64,000 bases of DNA from JAIBJN01 sp963842305 (lineage in GTDB: Bacteria; Actinomycetota; Thermoleophilia; Gaiellales; Gaiellaceae). The notes beneath the pieces are model-generated. The model saw nothing but the letters and a program-made list of their open reading frames with translations, ran no database searches and was not told the DNA's origin. The DNA lies in NCBI GenBank assembly GCA_963842305.1, contig CAWJFW010000003.1:248001-312000 (forward strand), written 5' to 3'. The translations under genes were made by a program, and so were the position numbers. Numbering within the stretch: the first letter of the stretch is position 1; the number at the start of each line of letters is the position of its first letter. Positions 1 through 8,118 of this stretch are shown here, in pieces.

Positions 1-1143
1 TTGCCATCGCGGTCATCTACGACTCGGTTGCCTGACCCGTTCAGGGCGTTTCTGGCGGTTCCCGAGGAGCCGCCGAACGGAACTCGGCTCGCGGTCAAGG
101 ATCTGATCGACACCGCCGCGCTCGCGACGACGTACGGCTCTGCGGTCTTCCGCGACCACGTGCCCGAGCGGTCCGCGAGCTCCGTGACGCGGCTCGAAGG
201 GGCCGGCTACGGCGTCGTCGGGAAGACGAACCTGCACGAGTTCGCCTACGGGATCACCTCGGACAACCCGCATTTTGGGGCGGTCGTGAATCCCCTCGAC
301 CCGACGCGCATCCCCGGGGGATCGAGCGGCGGGAACGGCGCCGCCCTGGCGGCCGGCCTCTGCGAGGTGGCGCTCGGAACCGACAGCGCCGGGTCGATAC
401 GGCTCCCGGCGGCCTGCTGCGGTGTGGTCGGATTCAAGCCGACACACGGGCTCGTACCGACCGACGGCGTCTTCCCGCTCGCGCCCAGCTTCGACACGGT
501 GGGGCCGATGGCACGGACGGTGGAGGACTGCGCGACCTTGCTCGCCGCGCTCGGGCTCGGGCTCGTGAACGGGAACGGGGCACGGGACATCCGCGCAGGG
601 CTTGCATGGACGGAACACGGCGACCCGCTGGTCCGCGCGCGCGTCGAGGAAGCCGCAGCTCTCCTGCCGGGAGTGGAGCCCGTCGCCTTCCCGCTTCCAG
701 GCGACATGAACCCGGCGTTTCAGGTGGAGGCAGCTGCGGTGCACCGCGACCTCTTCGCCCGCCACGCGGATCTGTACGGAGAGAACGTGCGCCGGAAGCT
801 CGAGGCGGCGTTCTCGGTCTCCGAGGAGGACGTCGCGACGTCCGTCGCCGAGCGGGATGCCTACCGGGATCGGGCGCTCGAAGCGTTCGAGGGCTTCGAC
901 GTCCTCCTCACACCGACCATGCCGATGGTCGCCCCGCCCGTCGGCCCGGGAGACCTCGTGCTCCGCGAGCGGATGATCCAGCTCACGAGGCCGTTCAACG
1001 CTACGGGCTGGCCGGCGCTCGCCCTCCCCTGCGGTGGAGCGGAGCACGGCTTGCCGGCGTCGATCCAGGTCGTGGGACGACCGGGCGAGGACGCGCTTGT
1101 GCTCGCCGTCGGCCGGACACTCGAAGCGGCCCTAGCCCGGTAG
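1..1143 (+). CDS. Amidase signature family hydrolase (5' end at window edge)
   Basis: Hydrolyses an amide or related C-N bond; the substrate cannot be told from sequence. The amidase-signature Ser-cisSer-Lys triad is visible: Lys33 in AVKDLID, Ser109 in the Gly/Ser-rich loop PGGSSGG, and Ser132 in TDSAGSIR. The C-terminal half (FDVLLTPTMP and RPFNATGWPALALPCG) is also family-typical. The frame is open from the first base with a TTG at position 1, so the true start may lie upstream. At 380 residues it is short for the family (usually 450-500), and little sequence precedes the catalytic Lys. The gene ends 12 bases inside the convergent pgl gene. A GatA role is unlikely because no gatB or gatC is adjacent. 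Family assignment is firm. Confidence 0.85.
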   Translation: MPSRSSTTRLPDPFRAFLAVPEEPPNGTRLAVKDLIDTAALATTYGSAVFRDHVPERSASSVTRLEGAGYGVVGKTNLHEFAYGITSDNPHFGAVVNPLDPTRIPGGSSGGNGAALAAGLCEVALGTDSAGSIRLPAACCGVVGFKPTHGLVPTDGVFPLAPSFDTVGPMARTVEDCATLLAALGLGLVNGNGARDIRAGLAWTEHGDPLVRARVEEAAALLPGVEPVAFPLPGDMNPAFQVEAAAVHRDLFARHADLYGENVRRKLEAAFSVSEEDVATSVAERDAYRDRALEAFEGFDVLLTPTMPMVAPPVGPGDLVLRERMIQLTRPFNATGWPALALPCGGAEHGLPASIQVVGRPGEDALVLAVGRTLEAALAR

Positions 1144-1758
1144 CGCGGCGGCCTTGTCCGCGAGCACGACAGTCTCGGCGGCGTCCACCCGCGCGGCGGG
1201 GAGCGTCTCGTCGCCGGCCAGCACGCGCGCGAGGATCTCCCGCTTCTCCTCCCCGGAGACGAGGAAGGCGACGAGCGGCTGGGAGTTCAAGTAGGGGAGG
1301 GAGAAGCTGATCCGCGGATGGTAGGGAGGGCGCCCTGGCTCCGGGACGTAGACGAGCGGGCCCGGATCGTTGAGCTCCTCCTCGTGGCCGGGGAAGAGCG
1401 ATGCCGTGTGCCCGTCGGGGCCGAGGCCGAGCAGGACGAGGTCGAAGCGCTCCGGCAGCTCCTGCTCCAGCGAGCGCAATGGATGGATCTGCTCTTCGGG
1501 AATGGGGACGCGCGAGAGGAGCTCCTCGCGGGCGAGGTTTTCGTTGGAGTTCGGGTCGTCGGCCGGCACTGCGCGCTCGTCGCTCCACCAGACGTGCCAC
1601 GACGACCAGTCGAGCGGAAGCTCGGCGAGATGCGCATAGACGGGGCCCGGAGCCGAGCCGGCCGTGAGCGCGATCCGAAACGGCGAGCGCCCTTCCGCGC
1701 GTTCCGTGATCCACTCGGCGCCGGTCCGAGCGAGGTCGTCTACGACGAGAAGCTCCGT
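1132..1758 (-). CDS. pgl: 6-phosphogluconolactonase, apparent ACG start
   Basis: Hydrolyses 6-phosphogluconolactone to 6-phosphogluconate, the second step of the oxidative pentose phosphate pathway. Family motifs are clear: LTAGSAPGPVY, WHVWWSDERAVPADDPNSN and LVLLGLGPDGHTASLFPG. It is the last gene of tkt-tal-gnd-zwf-opcA-pgl. The only canonical in-frame start is a GTG at 1569, which would remove the whole N-terminal sugar-phosphate-binding part. The homologous frame continues upstream with no ATG, GTG or TTG. The best candidate is an ACG at 1758 (ACG-GAG-CTT-CTC), preceded by a good GAGGAGG ribosome-binding site four bases away, inside the last codons of opcA. From there the protein has 208 residues, slightly below the usual 230-250. 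A sequence error changing ATG to ACG is an equal possibility. Function is secure; the start is inferred. Confidence 0.85.
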   Translation of the reverse strand, partial: TELLVVDDLARTGAEWITERAEGRSPFRIALTAGSAPGPVYAHLAELPLDWSSWHVWWSDERAVPADDPNSNENLAREELLSRVPIPEEQIHPLRSLEQELPERFDLVLLGLGPDGHTASLFPGHEEELNDPGPLVYVPEPGRPPYHPRISFSLPYLNSQPLVAFLVSGEEKREILARVLAGDETLPAARVDAAETVVLADKAAALPG

Positions 1759-2594
1759 ACGGCCTCCTCGAAGATCCTGTCGCGACTGTAGAGCTCGAGC
1801 TGGTCGGAGAGAAGGTCGCTGGACGTGCCGACAATGGCCCGGAGCGGGTGGCAGTCGAGCCCGTTGACCTCGACCAGCTCGATCTCGCCCGCGGGCTCCA
1901 GCCGCAGCTCGACCTTCCGCTGGAGCCGCGAGGCAAGCCAGGCGCGGAGAAGCTCCGCCTCGATCTTCGGCCCCGCGACGCGCATCACCGACGCATCCGC
2001 GACCTTCGGCCAGAGATCGGCGACGGCGGCCCGCCAGCGCTCGGTCCGTGCCCAGGAGATGTCGGAGACGGCGATGCGGTCGAACAGCTCCGGGAGCCGG
2101 CCCAAGTCACGCTCGGCGTCCGGCCACTCGCGCGAGTCCAGGACGAGCCGGTCGGCGACACCGACGAGCTGCTGCAGCTCAGGAGCGTCGAACGGCAGCG
2201 GCCCGCGCCAGCGAAGGAAAACCGGGAGGTCGGAAACGAGCAGCGGCATCACGACACTCGCCGGCGCTTGCGCCCGGCGGCCGCACAGACGCATGGTGAT
2301 GACCTCCGAACAGACCTCGCGCCGCTCACCGCCGCGCACGAAGCAGCGGAAGTCGACCTCGCCGTCGAGGATGTCGTGCTCGTCCTCGGGCCTGGGGATG
2401 AGCATGATTGTGCGCGAAGGGTGGCGCTCGGCGAGGCCCGCGAGCGTGTCGGTAGCCGCCTCGACCCAGCGCTCCGGCACCCAGGCGATGTGGGTCATCA
2501 CACTGGCCCGCATGCGCGGCGCTTCACCCGGCTCGGCCGACGCGACCCGGAGCTCGGCGAGGTCCCGCTCCAGCTCCCGCAGCGAGCTTGCCAT
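1740..2594 (-). CDS. opcA: Glucose-6-phosphate dehydrogenase assembly protein OpcA
   Basis: OpcA proteins help assemble or activate glucose-6-phosphate dehydrogenase in cyanobacteria and actinobacteria. The 284-residue protein lies directly downstream of zwf, its usual position, and carries family-like sequence: RMRASVMTHIAW near the N-terminus, a central LLVSDLPVFLRWRG segment and a C-terminal NGLDCHPLRAIVGTSSDLL. Its ATG overlaps the zwf stop (ATGA), which implies translational coupling. Its end overlaps the apparent start of pgl by 19 bases. No enzymatic motif is visible, as expected for this family. Length and context agree with OpcA. Confidence 0.9.
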   Translation of the reverse strand: MASSLRELERDLAELRVASAEPGEAPRMRASVMTHIAWVPERWVEAATDTLAGLAERHPSRTIMLIPRPEDEHDILDGEVDFRCFVRGGERREVCSEVITMRLCGRRAQAPASVVMPLLVSDLPVFLRWRGPLPFDAPELQQLVGVADRLVLDSREWPDAERDLGRLPELFDRIAVSDISWARTERWRAAVADLWPKVADASVMRVAGPKIEAELLRAWLASRLQRKVELRLEPAGEIELVEVNGLDCHPLRAIVGTSSDLLSDQLELYSRDRIFEEAVRSFSS

Positions 2595-4108
2595 CAGTGA
2601 CGCCGCCAGGAGCGGCCGTCACGGTGCAGGAGCTCGTCGGCCGCGAGCGGCCCCCACGTCCCAGCGGCGTAGTTGGGGAAGTGCGGCCGGTCACGCTTCC
2701 AGGGCGCGACCATGGTGTCGACGAGGGCCCACTGCTCCTCGACCTCGTCGGCCCGGGTGAAGAGGGTGGCATCGCCGTTTAGACAGTCGAGGATCAGCCG
2801 CTCGTACGCTTCCGGCAGGCCGACGCGGAAGGCACCGCCGTAGAGGAAGTCCATGTGCACGGTACGGATGGAAACGCCCTGCCCCGGTACCTTGGCCCCG
2901 ATCGCCAGGGACACGCCCTCGTCGGGCTGAATGTGGATGAGGAGCACGTTGGGCCGGAGACCCTCTTCGTCGTCCACCTCGAAGGGCGGGTGCGGAGCAC
3001 GCTTGAACTGGATTGCGATCGTCGTCTCGCGCCGCGGGAGGCGCTTGCCCGTACGGATGTAGAACGGCGTGTCGGCCCAGCGCCAGTTGTCCACGTAGAG
3101 CTTGGCCGCAACGAAGGTCTCGGTCTCGGTGTTCTTCGCGGCGCCGATCTCCTCGCCGTAGCCCGGAACCGGCTCGCCCTCGATGAAGCCGGGGCCGTAC
3201 TGTCCTCGGACGACGTGCTTCGGCCCGGGGGTGTGCAGCGCCCGGAGCACCTTGACCTTCTCGTTTCGCACCGCCTCGGCTTCGAAGTCGATCGGCGGCT
3301 CCATCGCAGTGAGTGCGACGAGCTGCAGCATGTGGTTCTGGACGACGTCACGGATGGCGCCGGTCTGCTCGTAGAAGTCGCCGCGGCCCTCGACACCGAG
3401 CGACTCGGCGACCGTGATCTGGACGTGGTCGATGAACTGGCGGTTCCAGATGGGCTCGAAAATGCCGTTGGCGAATCGCAGCACCAGCATGTTCTGGACG
3501 GTCTCCTTGCCCAGGTAGTGGTCGATCCGGTAGATCTCGCTCTCCTCGAAGTTCTCGTGGATGAGCTCGTTCAGCCGCTGGGCGCTCGCGAGGTCGAAGC
3601 CGAACGGCTTCTCCACGATCAGGCGGGTCCAGCCCTTTGTCGTCCGCACCTTGCCGAGGGCGGTGACGACCGCGGCGCACGCCATTGGCGGCACGGCAAG
3701 GTAGTAGACGCGGTTTCCGGCGGTGCCGCGCGTCTCGTCGAGATCGTTCAGGCAGTCGATGAGCGGCTTTTCGCCCCCCTCGGCGCCGAAGTCGGCGGCC
3801 ACGTAGCAGAGCCGCTCCGCCAGCGGTTCCCAGACGTCGTCTCGGAGCTCTTCACGGCCGTGATCGATGATCGCCTGGCGCATTCGCTCGCGGAACTCGT
3901 CCGTCGCCATCTCGGTTCTCGCCACGCCGGCAATGCCGTACTCGTCGGGAAGCAGGCCGCGGAACGCCAGCGAGTAGAGCGCGGGCATCAGCTTGCGCTG
4001 CGTGAGGTCGCCCGAGGCGCCGAAGATGGTGAGGGCGAACGGCTCCGGCAGCCTCCGCATCCGCAGGCCCTCGGCCAGCGGGTTCTCAGCAAGGGCAGTC
4101 TCGGTCAT
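2594..4108 (-). CDS. zwf: Glucose-6-phosphate 1-dehydrogenase
   Basis: Oxidises glucose-6-phosphate to 6-phosphogluconolactone with NAD(P)+, the entry to the oxidative pentose phosphate pathway. The N-terminal dinucleotide-binding motif TIFGASGDLTQRKL and the substrate-binding signature RIDHYLGKETVQN (with the catalytic His region) are intact, and the length (504 residues) is typical. The ATG overlaps the stop of gnd by four bases (ATGA), and the stop overlaps opcA, so the operon is tightly coupled. OpcA beside Zwf is an actinobacterial and cyanobacterial pattern. Confidence 0.97.
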   Translation of the reverse strand: MTETALAENPLAEGLRMRRLPEPFALTIFGASGDLTQRKLMPALYSLAFRGLLPDEYGIAGVARTEMATDEFRERMRQAIIDHGREELRDDVWEPLAERLCYVAADFGAEGGEKPLIDCLNDLDETRGTAGNRVYYLAVPPMACAAVVTALGKVRTTKGWTRLIVEKPFGFDLASAQRLNELIHENFEESEIYRIDHYLGKETVQNMLVLRFANGIFEPIWNRQFIDHVQITVAESLGVEGRGDFYEQTGAIRDVVQNHMLQLVALTAMEPPIDFEAEAVRNEKVKVLRALHTPGPKHVVRGQYGPGFIEGEPVPGYGEEIGAAKNTETETFVAAKLYVDNWRWADTPFYIRTGKRLPRRETTIAIQFKRAPHPPFEVDDEEGLRPNVLLIHIQPDEGVSLAIGAKVPGQGVSIRTVHMDFLYGGAFRVGLPEAYERLILDCLNGDATLFTRADEVEEQWALVDTMVAPWKRDRPHFPNYAAGTWGPLAADELLHRDGRSWRRH

Positions 4109-5022
4109 CCGGCGGGTTTCACCTCCTCCGGGATGCTCCCTGCAGCCTCGACGGCATGTCCGCCGAACTGGTTGCGAAGCGCCGCGTTCACCTTGGCGGC
4201 GAATGATTCGTCCTGCCGCGAGGCGAAGCGGGCGAAGAGAGCCGCGGTGATCACCGGAGCCGGGACCGCCGCGTCGACGGCTTCATGCACCGTCCAACGG
4301 CCCTCGCCCGAGTCCTGGACGACGCCGCGGATCTGCTCCAGGCCGGGGTCGGATTCCAGCGCTCGGTGGAGGAGGTCGAGGAGCCAGCTGCGGACGACGG
4401 AGCCGTGCTGCCAGAGAGCGGCCACCTGCGCGAGGTCGAGGTCGAAGGGCTCGACCGCGTGCATGAGCTCGAAGCCCTCGGCGTAGGCCTGCATGACTCC
4501 GTACTCGATCCCGTTGTGCACCATCTTCACGAAGTGGCCAGCCCCCGACGCCCCGACGTGGGCGTATCCGCCCTCCGGTGCCAGTGTGGCAAGCGCAGGC
4601 TCGACGGTCTCGAACGCAGCAGCTTCTCCGCCGACCATGATGCAGTAGCCCTCCGCGAGCCCCCAGATGCCGCCGGAGACACCGGCGTCGAGGAAGAGGA
4701 CGCCTTTCGCCTTCGCCTCTTCTGCCCGCCGCATCGAGTCGCGGAAGTTCGAGTTCCCGCCGTCCACGACGACGTCACCGTCCTCGAGGAGCGGCAGGAG
4801 CGTCTTGAACGCCAGCTCCGTCGGATCGCCGGCGGGAATCATGAGCCACACGATCCGCGGCTGCTCGAGCCGTGTGGCCAGCTCGACCAGCGAGTCAGAG
4901 GTGCGATCGGGAGCGGTGCGCGCGTACGTCTCGACGATGTGGCCGCCCTTGCGGAGGCGCTCCGTCATGTTGCCGCCCATGCGGCCGAGACCGACGATCC
5001 CGAGCTTCACCGGGGCGTCCAC
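4105..5022 (-). CDS. gnd: 6-phosphogluconate dehydrogenase, short form
   Basis: Oxidatively decarboxylates 6-phosphogluconate to ribulose-5-phosphate. The N-terminal Rossmann motif GIVGLGRMGGNM, the DGGNSNFRDSMRRA segment and the VKMVHNGIEYGVMQAYAEG helix with catalytic Lys are conserved. At 305 residues it belongs to the short class (about 300 residues, often NAD-preferring) rather than the 470-residue class; cofactor preference is inference. It starts with GTG three bases after the tal stop; a second GTG a few codons in is possible. It lies between tal and zwf, completing both oxidative steps within one operon. Confidence 0.93.
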   Translation of the reverse strand: MDAPVKLGIVGLGRMGGNMTERLRKGGHIVETYARTAPDRTSDSLVELATRLEQPRIVWLMIPAGDPTELAFKTLLPLLEDGDVVVDGGNSNFRDSMRRAEEAKAKGVLFLDAGVSGGIWGLAEGYCIMVGGEAAAFETVEPALATLAPEGGYAHVGASGAGHFVKMVHNGIEYGVMQAYAEGFELMHAVEPFDLDLAQVAALWQHGSVVRSWLLDLLHRALESDPGLEQIRGVVQDSGEGRWTVHEAVDAAVPAPVITAALFARFASRQDESFAAKVNAALRNQFGGHAVEAAGSIPEEVKPAG

Positions 5023-5025
5023 GGA

Positions 5026-6132
5026 CTACGTCGCGACGAGCTCGCCCGACTTGGCTCGGATGCCGTCGAGGAGCTCGGCGAACGAGTCGGCGAACTTCTC
5101 GACACCCTCACGCTCGAGTGTGTCGGTCACGTCGTCGTAGTCGACGCCGGCCTCGGCGACCCGGCGAAAGACCTCGTGCGCCTCGTCGATTCCCTCCTCG
5201 AGCGCGAGCGCAACCCGGCCGTGGTCCTGGAAGGCCTGAATCGTCTCCTCCGGCATCGTGTTCACGGTCTCCGGCCCGATCAGGTCCTCCACGTACATCA
5301 CGTCGCGGTAGGCGGGGTTCTTCGTCGAGGTGGACGCCCAGAGGCAACGCTGCGTCGTCGCGCCATGCCTGTCCAGGGCCTCCCAGCGGTCGCCGGAGAA
5401 GATCTCCTTGTATGCCTGGTACGCGAGCTTCGCGTTCGCGACCGCCAGGCGGCCCTGAAGGTCGGCCGCCGCACCGGCCTGCTCGAGGCGCGCGTCCGCC
5501 TCGGTGTCGACCCGGGAGACGAAGAAGCTGGCAACCGACACGACGGTTGAGAGGTCGCCGCCCGCATCGGCGAGGCGCTCGAGGCCCCGAATGTAGGCCT
5601 CGGCAACCGCCCGGTAGCGGTCGAGCGAGAAGATCAGCGTCACGTTGATGGACTTGCCGCGCGCGATCATCTCCTCGATCGCCGGTAGGCCCGGCTCGGT
5701 CGCCGGGATCTTCACGAAGAGGTTCGGAGTGTCGACGAGCTCGTGGAGCCGCATTGCCTCCGTGATCGTCGCTTCCGTCTCGTAGGCGAGCGTCGGGTCG
5801 ACCTCGAGCGAGACGTAGCCGTCACGCCCTCCGCCCTCGTCCCAGACGCGACGCAGAACGCCACAGGCGTCGTGGACGTCTCGAACGGCGAGACGCAAGA
5901 AGAGCTCCTTCGGGTCACGCTCCTCCTCGAGCTCCTGCCTGAGCTGTTCGTCGTAGGCGTCACCGGCAGCGAGCGCCTTCTGGAAGATGGTCGGGTTCGA
6001 GGTGACGCCGACGACGGCGTCGTCCTCGATCAGCCGGGCGAGCTCTCCCGTCCGCAGCAGATCGCGCGACAGGTAGTCGATCCAGACGCTCTGCCCGAGC
6101 TCTGAAAGCTGATGCAGTCGAGACTTGGCCAT
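5026..6132 (-). CDS. tal: Transaldolase
   Basis: Transfers a dihydroxyacetone unit between sedoheptulose-7-phosphate and glyceraldehyde-3-phosphate in the non-oxidative pentose phosphate pathway. The N-terminal VTSNPTIFQKAL motif, the FVKIPATEPGLPAI strand and the Schiff-base lysine in LWASTSTKNP are all present. The length of 368 residues matches the longer actinobacterial/cyanobacterial subfamily (TalB-like enzymes have about 315). It has an ATG start 34 bases after tkt and is followed after three bases by gnd. Confidence 0.96.
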   Translation of the reverse strand: MAKSRLHQLSELGQSVWIDYLSRDLLRTGELARLIEDDAVVGVTSNPTIFQKALAAGDAYDEQLRQELEEERDPKELFLRLAVRDVHDACGVLRRVWDEGGGRDGYVSLEVDPTLAYETEATITEAMRLHELVDTPNLFVKIPATEPGLPAIEEMIARGKSINVTLIFSLDRYRAVAEAYIRGLERLADAGGDLSTVVSVASFFVSRVDTEADARLEQAGAAADLQGRLAVANAKLAYQAYKEIFSGDRWEALDRHGATTQRCLWASTSTKNPAYRDVMYVEDLIGPETVNTMPEETIQAFQDHGRVALALEEGIDEAHEVFRRVAEAGVDYDDVTDTLEREGVEKFADSFAELLDGIRAKSGELVAT

Positions 6133-6166
6133 GCTGCCGTCCTTCCCGGTCGGCTGGTTTCCACTC

Positions 6167-8020
6167 CTACCGTAGCGCGCGGGCGCGTACGAGCCTGCGT
6201 GCCGCCTCGGCGATGTGGCCGCGGTCGATGCCGGCTGCCGCCATCAGCTCCGCCGGCTTGCCGGAAGTCGGCATGCCGCTGACGGCGAGTCTCGCAACCG
6301 CAGGATGCTCGTCGAGGTCGGCCAGAGCGGAGAGCACGGCCTCGCCCAGACCGCCCTGCGGCCAGTGATCCTCGACCGTGACGATCGCTCCGGTCGCGAT
6401 CGCTGCGTCGCGAAGCCCGTCGGCGTCGATCGGCTTCACCGAGTAGCAGTCCACGACTCGCGCTGAGATGTCCTCGCTCGCGAGGTCATCCGCGGCGGCG
6501 AGGGCCTCGCCGACGGTGATGCCGGCAGCGACGATCGTGACGTCGTCGTCGTCCGAGGAGCGGACGACGCGACTGCCGCCCACCTCGAACTCGTCGTCAG
6601 GGCTGTACAGCACCGGCGTTGCACCGCGCGTCGTTCGCATGTACGAGATGCCGTCGATCTCGGCCATCGTCGCGACGAGCTTCGCCGTCTGGTTCGCGTC
6701 GCAGGGGTAGAGAACGGTGCTGCCGCCGACGGCCCTCATCATCGCGAGATCCTCGAGCGCCATCTGGGAGGGGCCGTCCTCGCCGATCGAGACGCCGGCG
6801 TGGGATCCCGAGAGCGCCATCGTCGCCTGGCTGACGGCCCCCATGCGGATGAAGTCGTACGCCCGCGTCAAAAACGCGGCGAAGGTCGATGCGAACGGCT
6901 TCCAGCCGCGCACCTGAAGGCCGACGGCCGCCGCGACCATCTGCTGCTCGGCGATGAACATCTCGAAGTACCGATCGGGATACGCGGCGCCGAAGATCTC
7001 GGCGTAGGTCGAGTTGGCAACTTCCCCGTCGAGTGCCACCACATGACCGTCGGCGCCGCCCAGGGCGGCGAGAGCGTCGCCGTAGGCCTTCCGCGTGGCG
7101 ACCTTGTCGCCCAGCTCGTACCGGGGCAGCTCCAGCGCCCCGGTGGGGAACGAGTGAGGCTCCGCTCGCTCGCGAACGTGCACCTCGACTCGCAGGTCTC
7201 GATCGCCCCCGAGCTCTACGACCGCGGCTTCCGGATCCTCGATCGGCTTTCCATGCCAGCCGTTCCTGTTCTCGACGGCGGCCACGCCCTTGCCCTTCAC
7301 GGTCCGCGCGACGATCACCGTCGGACGGCCCTCGACCGCCAACGCCTCGGCGTACGCGGCGTCGATCGCGGCGACGTCGTGCCCGTCGATCGCAACCGCC
7401 TGCCAGTCGTACGCCTCAGCCCGCCGGACGTAGGACTCGAGATCCCAGCCGTGCATCGTCTCGCCGCGCTGACCCAGGCGGTTGACGTCGATCACGGCGG
7501 TCAGGTTGTCGAGTTGTTCGTGGGAGGCGTGCTCGAATGCCTCCCACATCGAGCCCTCGGCCATCTCGCTGTCTCCGCACAGGACCCAGACGTGGTACGG
7601 CAGGCGGTCGAGCCGCTTACCGGCGAGGGCGACGCCGACCGCAATCGGCAGACCCTGCCCCAGCGATCCGGTGGCGACGTCGACCCAGGGGAGGACGGGG
7701 GTCGGATGACCCTCCAGACGGCTTCCGAACTTGCGGAACGTGAGCAGCTCGTCGTCGGTGATGGCCCCAGCCTCCTTGAAGAGCGAGTAGACGAGCGGTG
7801 AGGCGTGGCCCTTCGAGAAGATGAGATGGTCGTTCGCCGGATTCTCGGGATCGTTGAAGTCGTACTCGAGGTACTTGTCGAGGAGCACGGCCATAAGATC
7901 CGCGGCCGACATGGAGGACGTCGGGTGCCCGGACCCGGCCGCCGCAGCCGCCCGGACGGAGTCCACACGGAGCTGCTGTCCCAGTTCCTGCCAGCGTTCC
8001 TGCTCGGTCATCGAGGCCAT
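6167..8020 (-). CDS. tkt: Transketolase
   Basis: Thiamine-diphosphate enzyme that transfers two-carbon units between ketose and aldose phosphates. It has AAAGSGHPTSSMSAADLM at the N-terminus, the ThDP-binding motif running from GDSEMAEGSMWEAF to IDVNRLGQ, and the pyrimidine domain FIAEQQMVAAAVGL. At 617 residues it is shorter than bacterial TktA (about 660) and closer to the human-type length. It is the first gene of the pentose phosphate operon and is divergent from the ABC-F gene. Two ATGs lie four codons apart; the upstream one is chosen here, although the downstream one (8011) is also possible. Confidence 0.95.
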   Translation of the reverse strand: MASMTEQERWQELGQQLRVDSVRAAAAAGSGHPTSSMSAADLMAVLLDKYLEYDFNDPENPANDHLIFSKGHASPLVYSLFKEAGAITDDELLTFRKFGSRLEGHPTPVLPWVDVATGSLGQGLPIAVGVALAGKRLDRLPYHVWVLCGDSEMAEGSMWEAFEHASHEQLDNLTAVIDVNRLGQRGETMHGWDLESYVRRAEAYDWQAVAIDGHDVAAIDAAYAEALAVEGRPTVIVARTVKGKGVAAVENRNGWHGKPIEDPEAAVVELGGDRDLRVEVHVRERAEPHSFPTGALELPRYELGDKVATRKAYGDALAALGGADGHVVALDGEVANSTYAEIFGAAYPDRYFEMFIAEQQMVAAAVGLQVRGWKPFASTFAAFLTRAYDFIRMGAVSQATMALSGSHAGVSIGEDGPSQMALEDLAMMRAVGGSTVLYPCDANQTAKLVATMAEIDGISYMRTTRGATPVLYSPDDEFEVGGSRVVRSSDDDDVTIVAAGITVGEALAAADDLASEDISARVVDCYSVKPIDADGLRDAAIATGAIVTVEDHWPQGGLGEAVLSALADLDEHPAVARLAVSGMPTSGKPAELMAAAGIDRGHIAEAARRLVRARALR

Positions 8021-8101
8021 CCTACCCCGGTAGGCGCGTTCGACACGTCGACGACAAGCTCACTCCAGCACCCTCCGCGCGGACGCGGGCGAGCACGCTC
8101 G

Positions 8102-8118
8102 TGCCACCATTGGTGGCA
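8102..8118 (+). promoter_or_regulatory. Inverted repeat abutting the ABC-F start codon
   Basis: Perfect 7-base arms TGCCACC and GGTGGCA flank ATT, and the last base of the right arm is the A of the ATG at 8118. In RNA this would be a hairpin against the start codon, and no Shine-Dalgarno sequence stands in the usual place. It could be a translational switch or an operator in the 97-base region shared with divergent tkt. The symmetry is seen directly; its role is inferred. Confidence 0.45.

Noticed and set aside
2855..4486. A 543-codon frame antisense to zwf and gnd
   Set aside because: Mirror frame with no recognisable domain; both sense genes are unambiguous.
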